DNA of 64,000 nt from Pyrocephalus nanus (Eukaryota; Chordata; Aves; Passeriformes; Tyrannidae): the NCBI GenBank assembly GCA_038380795.1, contig CM076259.1:79271224-79335223 (forward strand), read 5' to 3'. Below the pieces are notes generated by a model. That model searched no databases. It was not told the DNA's origin and saw only the letters and a list, made by a program, of their open reading frames with translations. Of the stretch, positions 11,856-23,800 are shown one piece after another. The translations under genes and the position numbers were made by a program. Positions within the stretch are counted from its first letter, which is position 1. Every line of letters begins with the position of its first letter.

Positions 11856-14800
11856 AATAGCACAGAAATAATGGCAAAATGATAAATTTCATATCAATCT
11901 GAGGGACTCAGTGTTTCCATCTTTGAACTTTATTTACCTTAATTTTACCTAATTACGTAATTTTACCTTAATTTTGGTGTATTTTGCTTTCACACATAAT
12001 GATAAGAGGAAAAGAGAATGTTAGCCTAACTTTTTTTTTTTTTTTAATGATTCAATGACACAATTTGTAATAATAAATACTGTGAGGGTTTTATATATGT
12101 TTTCCTCAAATTTTTATTACTTACCTCTAAGATAAATTGTGTTACTACGGAGACAGAAATAGGGAAAACATCAGCAATGGAAACTAAGAGAACTGTCACA
12201 TACCACCCAGGTTTTGAGAATCCCATGTTCCCTTAACTGTTAGTCATGTAACTTCAGCAAGAGAAAAAATGTATGGGAAAAAATAAGAGTGAAATAAAGC
12301 TTTTTTTAGTGTTAAAATGTGTCAGGGTTACATAAAATTCTATTAATTTTTTTAAGAATTAAAATTACATTATGAAAAACACAACTTAATTAGATAATTG
12401 CTGTCTATAAAATGCAATAGATTACAATTTCTCAGTCTGCATTTTGCTCTTCTGAGAGAAGATGAAACAGCAAACTTTCATTTCAGGCTATAATTCCCTT
12501 CCTGATTTTCCCCAGTCACTCACAGGAATAACGAGCTGTTTCATGGGTTCCGGTCAGCATGCAGGGAGGGCAGAGAAGGTGCCAAAAAATATATTACACC
12601 ACGGTCTTATATTTCTTAGCTGCTTCAGTAGGTGAAGGAGAGATGAGGCTTTATGTTGACATGCTGAGCAGTAAATTAGTGTCTGTGTGCTAAGATCATA
12701 TTATAAAGGCAGAGGAATTATACATCCTCTCAGTTACACCAATCAGTCTGTCTATACCTGCAGTAGTCCCTGTTATATATAAAGTGTGAGAAGGATCATA
12801 TGAAAATTTTGGGAGTTTAAATATATTACTCTCCAAAAACTACTTTTCCTACAAAAATGAGGAGAGATTCTAGCCAGCTTCATTCATATAAAGTGAAGAA
12901 TTCCTCCTACACTTCTATTTCAAAGAGTTGTGTTTTTTTTGCTTGCTGCATGACATCTTGATGCAGATATAATACTTTCATTTTTTCACAGTGAAAATCT
13001 GTCACTCTAAGAACAAGCTGTACAGCAAGACCAGTGTCAGAGATAAAGGAAAAGACATACCAAAAATCATTATGGTTAGAAATGAAGAGATAGCATATTG
13101 TTGTCAGGATTAAGGCACAAGACAAACCAGTTTCCTCTTTAAAACACACATCACTCACTTGAGTTTCCCCTTCGGGTAATAAGCAGATTTCAGAATAGTT
13201 TTAATAAAAAAGCCTTCAGGAAGATAAATGGTCATAAAAAGGGTGGGTTTTGAGAATAATGAGAGCTTTTTAAAAAAATAATCTTGTTTTCATCACTTAC
13301 CCTTTGTGAAGGCAGCCATTCCATGGCATATTTCCAAAGACAGATAAATGATAAATCTTCTCATTACTGCTGTCTTTTACCATTTAAATATCTTTTCTAT
13401 AGTTGCTTTTCTTTATTTGCCATATGGGGATAATTAAACTGCTTCTTTATTGGTGAAATTTCTCCTTACTCTTATGCTCTATCATTGGCTAGCTGAAATA
13501 TGAAGGTATTTTTTCGATTCTGTACTGAAAAATATTTCTGTTGTTTCTGAAAATGCCCTTAAGCCCCATTTTAAAAATACTAAATTAATTAGTTAAAAAA
13601 CTATGTGGAAGTTTGAAAGTTTACTGAAAGAGTTAATTGAGAGTAACTTTGCTGTTTCTTCTCTATTTAAAATTACTAGATGTTGATTGACTTACTGGAA
13701 GATCAACAGTGCTCAATGCATTATTAAACATTCCTTGTGGTGAACTAAGACAGTGAATCAGTCTCTTGTGTTCTGTAATGTATATTGCCCGTCTGGCAAG
13801 ATACCATCTCCTGAAGTCTGAAAACAAAGCTTAGGGATAAGGGTCAATGGTGATTCCAAAGAACAGTGCCACTGGCCCCTGCCTTCTGTAGTTTTTTAAT
13901 CCTTTTTCAAGATATCTTGACTGTAAGACATCTTATATGATATATAGTTTATGCTGTTCTGAAACATATCACATTGAAGCCTTGACTGGTGCAGGAAAAT
14001 GTTGTAAATTCCAGTTGATACAATTCACCGCGATATGCAGAAGGGAAGAGGAAGGCACATGACATAATCATATCTGTGTAGCGACAGGAGTGGATGGAAA
14101 CTCCATAAAAATAATGTGCTAAATAGCTGCGTAAAAGCAAGTGTAACTATGCACTTCTCTTCTGACCTTTGTGAAGTCTTATGTGACTGATGGTAAATAT
14201 GGCATAAAATATTCCAGTTGTAATTAATTTGGGGAGTTGGATCATCAACTACTACAGTTTCAGATAAACCTTTGCCTGACATCATTCAGCATATCTTCAA
14301 GTTTTTTAATTCTATACAAACTGTAACATAGTAATGCTGATCTGTTCATCTCTCCAACAGGTAAGTCTCCACAGACAGCTATGATGCCTTCAAAAGGCAT
14401 GAGGGAAACAGGTGACATCTATCAGATCATGAAAACCAATTCTATGCTATTACCTTTGGAGTCTCATTTACTATAGTTTTATGTCCTTACAGTTCTGTTT
14501 TGTTTTTTTTTTTGTTTTAAGTGCAGTTTTTAGTTAAGGACTTTGGAGTTCTCCTCTAGTATGATATTGCCAAAACTGATCAACAAAAAAAAATCCTATT
14601 TCTATTAGACACCTATATAAAAGCATTGTTTCTAAAGCCTAAAGCTTATTGACTTAGTAAAGGAAGATGATAGTAGAAGGTGCTATTTGAATAATTTACT
14701 TTACTTTATACATGACAGGATGAGGTCAGGGCAGAAAAGTGTAAACAATCCTAAGGTAAAATCTAGGTTACTACCCTTGCTACCAGCTCTTTACTGCAGA

Positions 14801-16199
14801 CTCTTATTATGCAAATTGTGCTGTTTAATTGAAGTGTAAATTACTCTAATGTACATCATCTCTGAATTTGGCATGCTGTTTTCATTCATTTTGCATGACC
14901 CCTGCATTCTGAAGGAGGTATTAATTAAAGCACTATAGTAGACAGCCTCGCTGCAAGTAGTGTTATTAGCTGGTGCAAGAAGAACAGAGCATAAATTCAA
15001 GTCATGTGTCACGTCTCTAGCTTTCATCTCATCAGCTTTGAGACTGAGCTCCGTTATACATCTGTGTGCTTCAAGCAGAGAGGCACTCTTGCTATGCTAA
15101 AAATTTAATGCTGAATGAGCTGGCATAACAGTATATGTTACACCCTTATGTGCCAGATTGACACCCTGACCTCCACTTGTAGTCTGTTGAAGTCTAAGAA
15201 AAAAAGAGAGATAAATAGTTGCATCACACTCCTCTTATATTTGTCTATCAATAGTATAGGTCACTAATTTTAAGCTGTATCTCTGATTCAGGCTCTGAGC
15301 CTTTCTCTGTCTCTTAACTGAAGTAGGATCCTCTGGAAGCTGCCTTTTGTTAGGAAAACCAATTGGGAATGGTTGAGAATTTTTCATCTTTTCTGACCCT
15401 GTAATTTTTTTTTATTATTTTTTTTTTTTAAATCAGAAAATGTTCAGGAGCTCAACACTTAAGTATTTCTCTGTAGAGAAAGCAACTTTATTGTCTGTGA
15501 CCCACCTACAGCACTCCTGGCTATTGTTTTTAGCTTTACCAGTTGTGTTTTTGGGAGACATTGAGTAGGGACGGAGGAATCAAGGAAAGACTGTGAATCA
15601 AAAGAACATTTCGTTTCTGCAGTGAACCCTAACTTGCAGTAAGGTAATACAAAATGGTAATACAACGTAATACAAAAGTGGTTCATGAAGTACTTTGTTT
15701 CTGCGTAAGTGCTTTTTCATCTGTCCTGGGAGAAGCAGTGTTGTAAGTTGTCCATTTCTTAGATGTAGATGATATTCTAAGAGTGAGGAAGTTTTGTAAT
15801 AGAATTTATTAATGTTCTGAAGTTTTCCAATGGTTTTCATAGTGAGAAGTTTGAGGATTGGTAAACAACAGAGAAAATGTAATATATTTGTTTTAGGATA
15901 ATGCTTAGGAATTAGGGTTGCAGCATAAAAGACCAGTATAACAAAGGAATCTTTAAACCATGAAATCAATGGCTGGTAGAGTAGCAAACATGGATGCCAC
16001 CTTGCAATGAGAATAATTCGACATGCTCTTTTTCAATATAGCATGTTTTGGTTCAAATATGTTTCATTTTATTTTTACCAGTAAGAAAGGCAGTATAGGA
16101 CAGAACAAATTCTGATATTTAAATGAGCGTGCAAGAGATCAACACAATTGTTTACATATTATATATTTATGTAATTATTTTTATGTGTTATATTAATAG

Positions 16200-16760
16200 G
16201 CAATTATTTATTGTGAGTGTGGAAGGTGTTTGCTACAGACCACCTGATCGAGAAAGGATGTAAATGAAACCTTCTTTCAGCTGAAGGGATCCTCAGTATT
16301 GGAGGACTTGCTAATCACAGGAGTTTCAGTCACCTTGATATCTGCTGGAAGATCAGGGTAGTTCAATGCAATTCCCTTAAGAATGGGAATGAAATTCCTC
16401 CTATTGTAGGAAAAGATTGGGTTCAAGATCACCTAAGGAACCTGAACATTCCATAGGACCTAATGAAGTGCATGCCATAGTCCTGAGGGAACAGGCAGAT
16501 GTAGTTGGACCAAGTGCAAGGTCCTGCACCTCATCTGAGTCAGGGAAATACCCAACACCAACCCACACAGGGGATGAATGGTTTGAGAGCAACCCTGTGG
16601 AGAAGGACCCAGGGACGAAAAAAATTAGATGTCTCTATCCTTAGTGATTTTCAAAATTGTGGGGTCAAAACCTTCAACAACTGCACTGGGTGGGCTTTGA
16701 GCTAGTTGGAAGCCCTCTGGAAGCCCTTCCAGCATATATGATTCCAGGAGTCTGTGATAC
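16200..16760 (+). mobile_element. CR1 LINE, internally deleted mosaic copy
   Basis: Sense-oriented CR1 made of separate parts of the element brought together. At about 16215-16370 it matches the endonuclease region (a Tyr-Arg-Pro-Pro-Asp block, and a Phe-x-His-x-Asp-Ile-Cys-Trp block in a shifted frame). At about 16440-16490 it matches the linker before the reverse transcriptase (Gly-Pro-x-x-x-His-x-x-Val-Leu-Arg-Glu). At about 16505-16620 it matches the part after the catalytic core (CAAGGTCCTGCACCTC, GGGGATGAATGG). The 3' terminal part follows at about 16640-16760. The catalytic reverse-transcriptase core is missing, and frames are broken. Recognition rests on remembered CR1 protein and DNA patterns; outer borders are approximate. 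Confidence 0.82.
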
Positions 16761-16925
16761 AACATGTGTACAAGATACCTTGAAGTCAATCAGCTTTTAT
16801 TTCTTGCACAATTTGGAAGAGGCTTGGATACGACAGTACAACTGTTTTTCATTCTGAAAAATTATTTATCTTTAATTACATGCCTTTGCTGATTTTAAAG
16901 CTTGTATACTTCAGATAGTACAAAA

Positions 16926-17405
16926 TGTCGCAGTCTTGTTCTCGGGAGGGGAACAGACCAGCGACGGGGGTTCTTGCCTGCTTTGTGAGTTGTAGCTAGC
17001 AGCTGCAAGAGCTTTGAGGTTAGGTTCACCTGCGCCGCGCCCGCAAAGAAGACACGGAGACGAAGTGAACACCTAGAAAGCCAAGGCTGATCCACTTTAT
17101 TAACAAAATGGGGGGCTTTTTATACCCCCTGGAGAAGAACAGTCTGGAAAAGAGGCGGTGACTAGGCGGAGCATGCAAATCCACCACATTCTATAGGGTA
17201 AAGGGTAATGAATAAACATACGTGGGTGTCAACTGGGGAGGAGAGAACTTGGGATAACAGGATTGGATGGTACCTCAGGGTAAACCAACCAATGGGGAAG
17301 TGTTGCCAAGCCTGACAGGGCTTACCGGCTAGGGGGGCAGAAGGAGGGAAAATGGGGGATGGTCAACCTAATATTAGGTTTAAATGAAGAATACAAGCTA
17401 CTACA
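16926..17405 (-). mobile_element. Solo retroviral LTR, 480 bp, with perfect 5-bp target duplication
   Basis: An LTR starting TGTCGCAG at 16926 and ending GCTACTACA at 17405, flanked on both sides by CAAAA (16921-16925 and 17406-17410). It reads on the minus strand: U3, then a TATAAAAAG box (plus 17116-17124), then an AATAAA signal about 15 bp further on (plus 17096-17101), then a GC-rich R/U5 ending in GCGACA. The compact TATA-to-polyA layout is typical of class II (beta/alpha-type) bird ERVs, which also make short target duplications, but I cannot name the family. No internal viral sequence is attached. The exact duplication and intact signals suggest a fairly recent insertion. The overlapping minus frame at 16895-17095 is not a gene. 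Confidence 0.92.
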
Positions 17406-17817
17406 CAAAAGTCCTTGAGGCACACTTAAAGTCCAGTTCTGGGGTGATTTCTCTGTACTTTCCACACATCAAAGTTGGTTTCCTTCTCTCTATTCTTCCT
17501 CCATTCATGTGTATCAGTGCAGGTCCCATTTCCAACACAAAAAATTCCATAGAATAGCTAGAACACCCAGTGAGACCAGGGATCACCTACTGCTGCCAAA
17601 TTTGAAAAGAAACCAGCTGGCTTTGTTATATGTCGGTACCCTTCATCATATTAACATCTCCTAATCACAGCATTTAGCATTTCAGGAAATAACAGCAAAA
17701 TCCATGCACAGATTAGTGCCAACCATTTTGTTTCAAAATTTTAAAATCTAGCATATGAGTTCTAGTTTGGCTTTGCATTCTTTCTGATCAGAAAAGTAAA
17801 AGGAGCATGTTTCCCTG

Positions 17818-17849
<32 letters not shown>

Positions 17850-20800
17850 GTGTTCAGGTCAGCTTTAGCTTTTCTTTCTGAGATCTATGGAAGAAAAGAA
17901 ATCAAGTGCAATGCTTTATTGGCAGCTGGCAGCTGCCAAGAGATGAGATTCAATATTTGTGCCTCCTCTGGTTAAAGGGAGATAAACTGCACTAATGCAT
18001 CACTAATGCTTTTTTTTTTTTTTTTTTAACGCAGTGCAATCTGTACCAGCCTACTAGCCAGACATCTTAAATGGTTCTTTTTCTAATGAGTCATATGCCT
18101 ATCCAAGCTATTTGGAGGCACTGGTTTAGGTAAACCTAATCAGATGGATAAGAATGACTGGGGTACAAAACGCAGAAATCTGTAAAATATTGGAGTTACT
18201 AATTTCGTGGCTCAGGAAGGAATGTGTTTTTCTGATGTCTGTAAGAATTGGTCTCATGAAATACCCCTTTTATTTTCTCAACATTTCTGGACATGTTGCA
18301 AATTTACTTTTGTGTGTGATGTGGTCTTCCTTGCTCTTGTTCCCTTGATTGTAATTCTTCCTCCAGCAGACAAAGATCTCTTTCATCTGTGAAAGATACT
18401 TGTGAAAGACCTTGAAGGCCAGGATTGCCTTCTTTCAGATGGCTAGTTATCTTCTGTACATAGTCTCTTTGGTATCCCAGTCTTGCTTAATTTTCTCAGC
18501 CATTTTCAATTGGTCTGACCCTCTTTTACTGTTTTTTTTAAATGTCAGAATTCAGTGATTGTTGGTGTATCTTTTGACATAGTTAGCCTTTTTTTAAGGC
18601 ACTCCTGTTTTTGTCAAATAGTTTGAGCTTGACTTCTTTAGCAGAGCAGGGAACATAATACGGAAGTCAAACAGGAAAACAATCACATTTACCTTATGTT
18701 TATACAGTATAAAAATCGTACTATTGAAATAGTATGTGAGAAAAAATAATTTTGCCTAATGCTGTGTGTGAATTTAGGTGAAACTTTCAATAATGCCTGT
18801 TCCCTTTACACTCCAGTGAGATTTATTTCTGTAGATGATGACTATATCTTGGAAGAATTCATCTATATACTAATAACATTTAATAGATCACAGCCCTAAT
18901 TTATCAGTCCAAATCATGCTGTTTACAACTGAAAGAACATGCTAAATATTCAAAAAGTTCAGGGGAAGCTTTGCATAAGTGGATACTTGCAAGTGCTACA
19001 CTTTGCTATAGGCTGGCAATTTTGGAACATTTTCCTGTAGTGGATTGCTGTAATTATCATAATTGCCATTACATAATCAAAGAATGGACTGACACTCATT
19101 TGTGCTAGACTTCCTTTGAATCTTTTGTCTGGCTTTTCTCTTTTATTTGATTAGGGAGTGAGCTGCAACACATCAAGGCCTTTGATGGATGGTATGGGCT
19201 TCTAAAGCCTGGAAAGCAAATATATTGTTGTCAATGCTGGACAGAGAAACTGCTTGCTCTTAAGCAGTAAAGCCTGATAGGTGGAGGATTGTGGTGAAAT
19301 TTCTTTAGCTTCTGTTGAAGGACACCTAACAAACATTAAATATACTTGCTTTTGATATAATAGACTAACTTGTAAGGGAGTAGAATGTGAGCTATGCATT
19401 CCAGTTGGAGAAGATATAACCAATTAAATTAATAATAATTTATAAAGTAGATTAAATTTTTGCTGCTCCAAATTGTCATCCTATTTTGGTTCACTTAAAG
19501 AATGATGTCCAACCTGAAGTCACAATTTGTGACTGTCAAGTACGTACAAAGATATGGAATTGATTCACAATGATGAAAAAAAATTATTCATTGAAATGTG
19601 CAAGGGTAATTGGAAGAAAGAATTTTTATGCAAGGCATACAACAGGAGAGATAGATGCAAATTCATTTCATGTTTGTGGAAGCAACACAGCTATTTAAAA
19701 TGGAAGTACCTTTAAGTACCTTCTTTCTCATAACTTTGGTGTTTCCAGTATTTTTTGTTCAATCGCAGTAACAGAAGACATTACAAAAAAATCTCTGCTG
19801 GGAAAAAAAGAAGCAATTGAAGTGTGTTAATATGTTTATGTGGGAGAGGTGATTAGATTTCACAGCTTGTTGATTAGAACAAATATCTTCTGTAAAGTCA
19901 TGAAGTTGAACATTGCAGCGAAAACTGAGATGAAGGGCTCTATTGTCCAAAATTTTTACTCATCCCCCAAGTAAATGTATGTATATTGAAAGGTTATTAT
20001 ATGAGTCATTTGGAAATACAGAACTGACTTGTGTATGTACAATACAATCAAGTCATCATGTTAAAGAGATGCTACCTATTGTAAACACAGAGGAATATTT
20101 TGGGTGAGGTTCATCTCAAATTTATCTAGACATCAAAATGTGAGATACTGCAGAATTTGGTTTTGGTGGAATGATAGTACTTTTAAATAAGAGGAAACTT
20201 GCCCATTTCTTCTATATTTCTGTGTTACTGTAAGATATTGTCATAATTCATACATTACCCTACTGTCCTTAAAAGAATTACTATCAGACTAACTTTTAGA
20301 TGTCTGCATCTGTGTTCTGTGAATCCCACTAGTTTATGAAATTATTTACCCCAGCTGTAATGTTTGACTACAGTGCAAATAAAATTATAAGAAATCTACA
20401 GCTGGAGAAAAGAACCTCTGCAGTTGATATGCAGATATGAGGGGTTTTTTCTATCTTGTAGTTTACTGAGTGTTTTGAGCTGCCTTAGCAGAGACATTTA
20501 GATTAGCAAATTTAATACTTCCAAATATCAACCCCAGGCACTGCAACTTGCTTGCCTGCGATGTCAGATTGATAGAACAGCCACTGACCCACTTTTGCCC
20601 TGTGCCAACTGGTATTCTTTCCAAACAATTCCTGTTTATAGTTCAGCAATTAGTGTGGGCTAGTGACTGTTCCCTGTAGGCAGTGTGGATGAGGCCATTT
20701 TCATGGAAGACAGCTTGATAGTATGGATGCCAGTTCTTCTATGTCAGTTGGCCTCGGTGCCAGGGAACTGTCCCAATCTCATTTAATTAACTAGTAAAGA

Positions 20801-23800
20801 GATATTTATCAAATACTGTTCTGTTGCTATTACAATGAAGATTGACTTTCTTCCTGCACTGTGTTGGATGATATCTAGGTAGTGTCCAGTTTCCAGAGTT
20901 TCCAGCACACTTTGTCAAGGACCCATTGCTTACTTTGCAGCTGTTACCTGCTCTGTGCCTTAGTCAATACAGCCACTGTGTAAAATAAATGTATCAATGC
21001 TGTCTCAAAATTGATTTTGAGTAGTGTGACAGATGATTCATAGGTTTCCATGTTGATTGAGTAGTTTGATTTCTTCCTTCTTTTGTGCTTCTTTTATAAA
21101 AATTTTTACTTACAAATATCTGAAAGACCTTGAAAATTCAAATAAAGCCAATTTTAAGCTGAGAACTGTAATCAGATTGTAGGTAAATACCATGAGATGT
21201 GTTTTTCCAAGATCTGTTTTTTGGAAAGAAAGCCTGAAATGGACGGAATAATATCAGAAGTCCAACTTTCCGTGGCAAAAATGACACCCCACCCTTTTTC
21301 TTAACTAGATTTAGACCTGACCAGGTTCTAGCCTAGTCAATGCTTACTTGCTTATCTGTCTCACAGTTTCTTGTTTGAGAAGTTCCTTATTTCTCTGCAA
21401 TTCTCTTGCTATGTTATGCATATGGTATAAAATGAACTTTTCCACTCCATGGTAACTGAGTATCAGTAGTGCATTTGAAGCATATAGGTACAAAGACTAA
21501 AAATTTCGTTAAATTCTGTAAAGAAGACAGCTATTAAAAAGCTAAGCAAATTTTTCTGGTAGTCAGAAATAGTCTTGCATGTTTATATCAATAGCTGTGT
21601 TCTGCTATATTAAATTCTAAAGTGCTGTTTGCCAACTTAGCAAGAAGGACCAACTGGTATATTAGAGATGCAGGTATTTCTAAGAGTCAGAACACTATAA
21701 AGGTAATTTATTAAGTCAGCGAATCTCATTTCCAAAGTATGTAGGTCTCTTTTTAACAAACTTTAAAAAGTCAATACATTTAGCAAATGCTGAATTTAAA
21801 TCAAAATGACATTGATATTTAAACTGGACTTTTACTGTACTACTTTTTGAGGTTGCTTCTTTGGTCTGAACATGCTTAACAATCAATATATGATTTGTAA
21901 GGAAGAAATCATAGTATCTTGCAGAAACATGTAGCATTGAATTTATTTTTTTTAAATGAAACTCAAAAAGGAAATGAGTTGCTGTTAAGTAGGAATGTCT
22001 GTAAAAAGATGTTCTTTAGAAAACAAGTTCTTTAGAGTTTCAAAATAAACAGCTACATCCTTGCTTTGCATAGGAAAAATGAATTGACAGCATGAGCTCC
22101 CTGAGAGAGATAGATATGGAATTGTTTCCCTACTTTTACATACTTCTAGAGATATTTGTGTGTTATGAAACCTTAGTAGAGACTGGACTAAATATTTTAC
22201 AAAGTAATGTAGAAAGAAGTGAGACTGGGAGGAAGTAGCTAGGCTTCTGATCTGTCACTGAGAGTTTTTGCAGTTATCAGTGAAAAGTGGGAAATATAGT
22301 TAGCAACTAACAGCCTAAACACTTTCTAAAATCTTTGCTAGCTATAAGTCTAAATATTAATATGGAACCTTGGACAATAACTCTAAGCAAAGGTGTTTTC
22401 TGCAATTTATGTTTGGAGAAAACTTTTTCAAAGTTCAGTGATAGTTCCAAGTCAAGAAAAGTCATCCTGGAAGCCAGTCTCCATGCTAGGAAATTCCCAA
22501 CAAAAGTCTTCTTCCAGTAAAAGTCTATGTCTCTGAAGCTGAGGTTCTCTTTCTGAGATGGGGGTTACACAACGAAGAACTAGAAATTGTTGTAATACAT
22601 TATGTCATTTTTGTTTCCTGAATGCCACTAATGCACTTCTTTTACAGGAACTGCTTCAGTTTTTCTAAGTAATAGGCCCATGAGTTCAAGTGTTCTGCCC
22701 CTTCCTTGCCATCTTCATTTGTCCAGGGCTCAGAATACTTTCAGGAGACAACTTTGTCAGTTCTGTTAAGAAAATTATTTTATGGCACATTTGAAGTCAG
22801 ATATTTGTCTGTGTCTGTGCTCTCTTTAGTTTATTGTCTAAATCACACAAGACAAGATCCCAAAAAATAAGTGCTTTTGATTAAATCATACTTTCAGTGA
22901 AATTTACAGTTACCTCAGCCCTCCAGTTATAAAAGTGAAAGCATAGTGTTGGGTAAAACCAAGCAAAACAGCTGTCTTACATTATAGAGCTTTTCAGAAA
23001 GACAGATAAACACTAGATTTAAAAAAAATGCTGTCATAAAAATATTAATACTTGCTTAATCTGGTCCGTCTAAGACACAGAAGAAGAGAAGGGCATGCAA
23101 ATCAGATCATAAACATTACTTTTGTTATTTGAACCTTTCTATTTCTTAGTTGTTTTGTGTTGGTGTTTTTTTTTTCCCTCTCATGAGTCACAGTCATGGT
23201 TTTAAACCTAAGCTATATAAAGACTAGCTGTTCCTAATTATTTGTAAAGTGTAATATGTACAGTTTTTCTTTGTTGTATGTACTATAATAAATAATTATT
23301 ATGTCCTTTACTTACTCATTATAAATCGGTCATTGCCTAAATATCTGTTTTGAAATGACAGCACTTCAACAATTGATGTTTTTGGAAAGCTGCAGGACAG
23401 AGAACATGAGGATATATGTCTGGTGGGGTCGGTTTTATCAGTTTACTCAAGAATATTTTAACAGTATTGTCTGCCACATTTATGCAGGCCACCATTGGAA
23501 CTGTGTGTTTGGAGTTAATTTGTACTACCCTTTGCTTGCTATACATGACTTTCTTCTCACTGTGAGAAGTGCCCATTTAGTAACTATGCCAGTACTGTGT
23601 ATGCTTATAAAGGCTGTGGAACACATATACACAAAAAATCCTTCTTTTTAAGTGGGTCATGAACCCAGCCAGTTATTTCCTACTAGGGACTTGTTTCCAA
23701 ACATAAGGCAATGATTAAGAATAGACTCTGAAGAGAAACCTGGAACATAACACCTTCTTTCAAATTTAGAAATTTCTTTTTAAATAAATGACCTTTAGAC

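Larger units (their letters stand above)
10796..16199. other. Intron sequence, no gene seen
   Basis: AT-rich intronic DNA with an A/C-rich tract (11431-11472), a TA-rich tract (11765-11855), a T run at about 12030-12045 and a T-rich run at about 15405-15432. The longest non-repeat frame, minus 15598-15987, shows no family motif. Nothing else recognised. Confidence 0.7.

Noticed and set aside
15598..15987. 129-codon minus frame, longest not explained by a repeat
   Set aside because: No recognisable motif, low-complexity Leu/Ile/Tyr-rich content as expected from AT-rich DNA, and no splice or promoter context.
23355..23651. 98-codon plus frame with a short hydrophobic stretch, overlapped by a minus frame
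   Set aside because: No family signature on either strand; length is within what chance gives in 64 kb.
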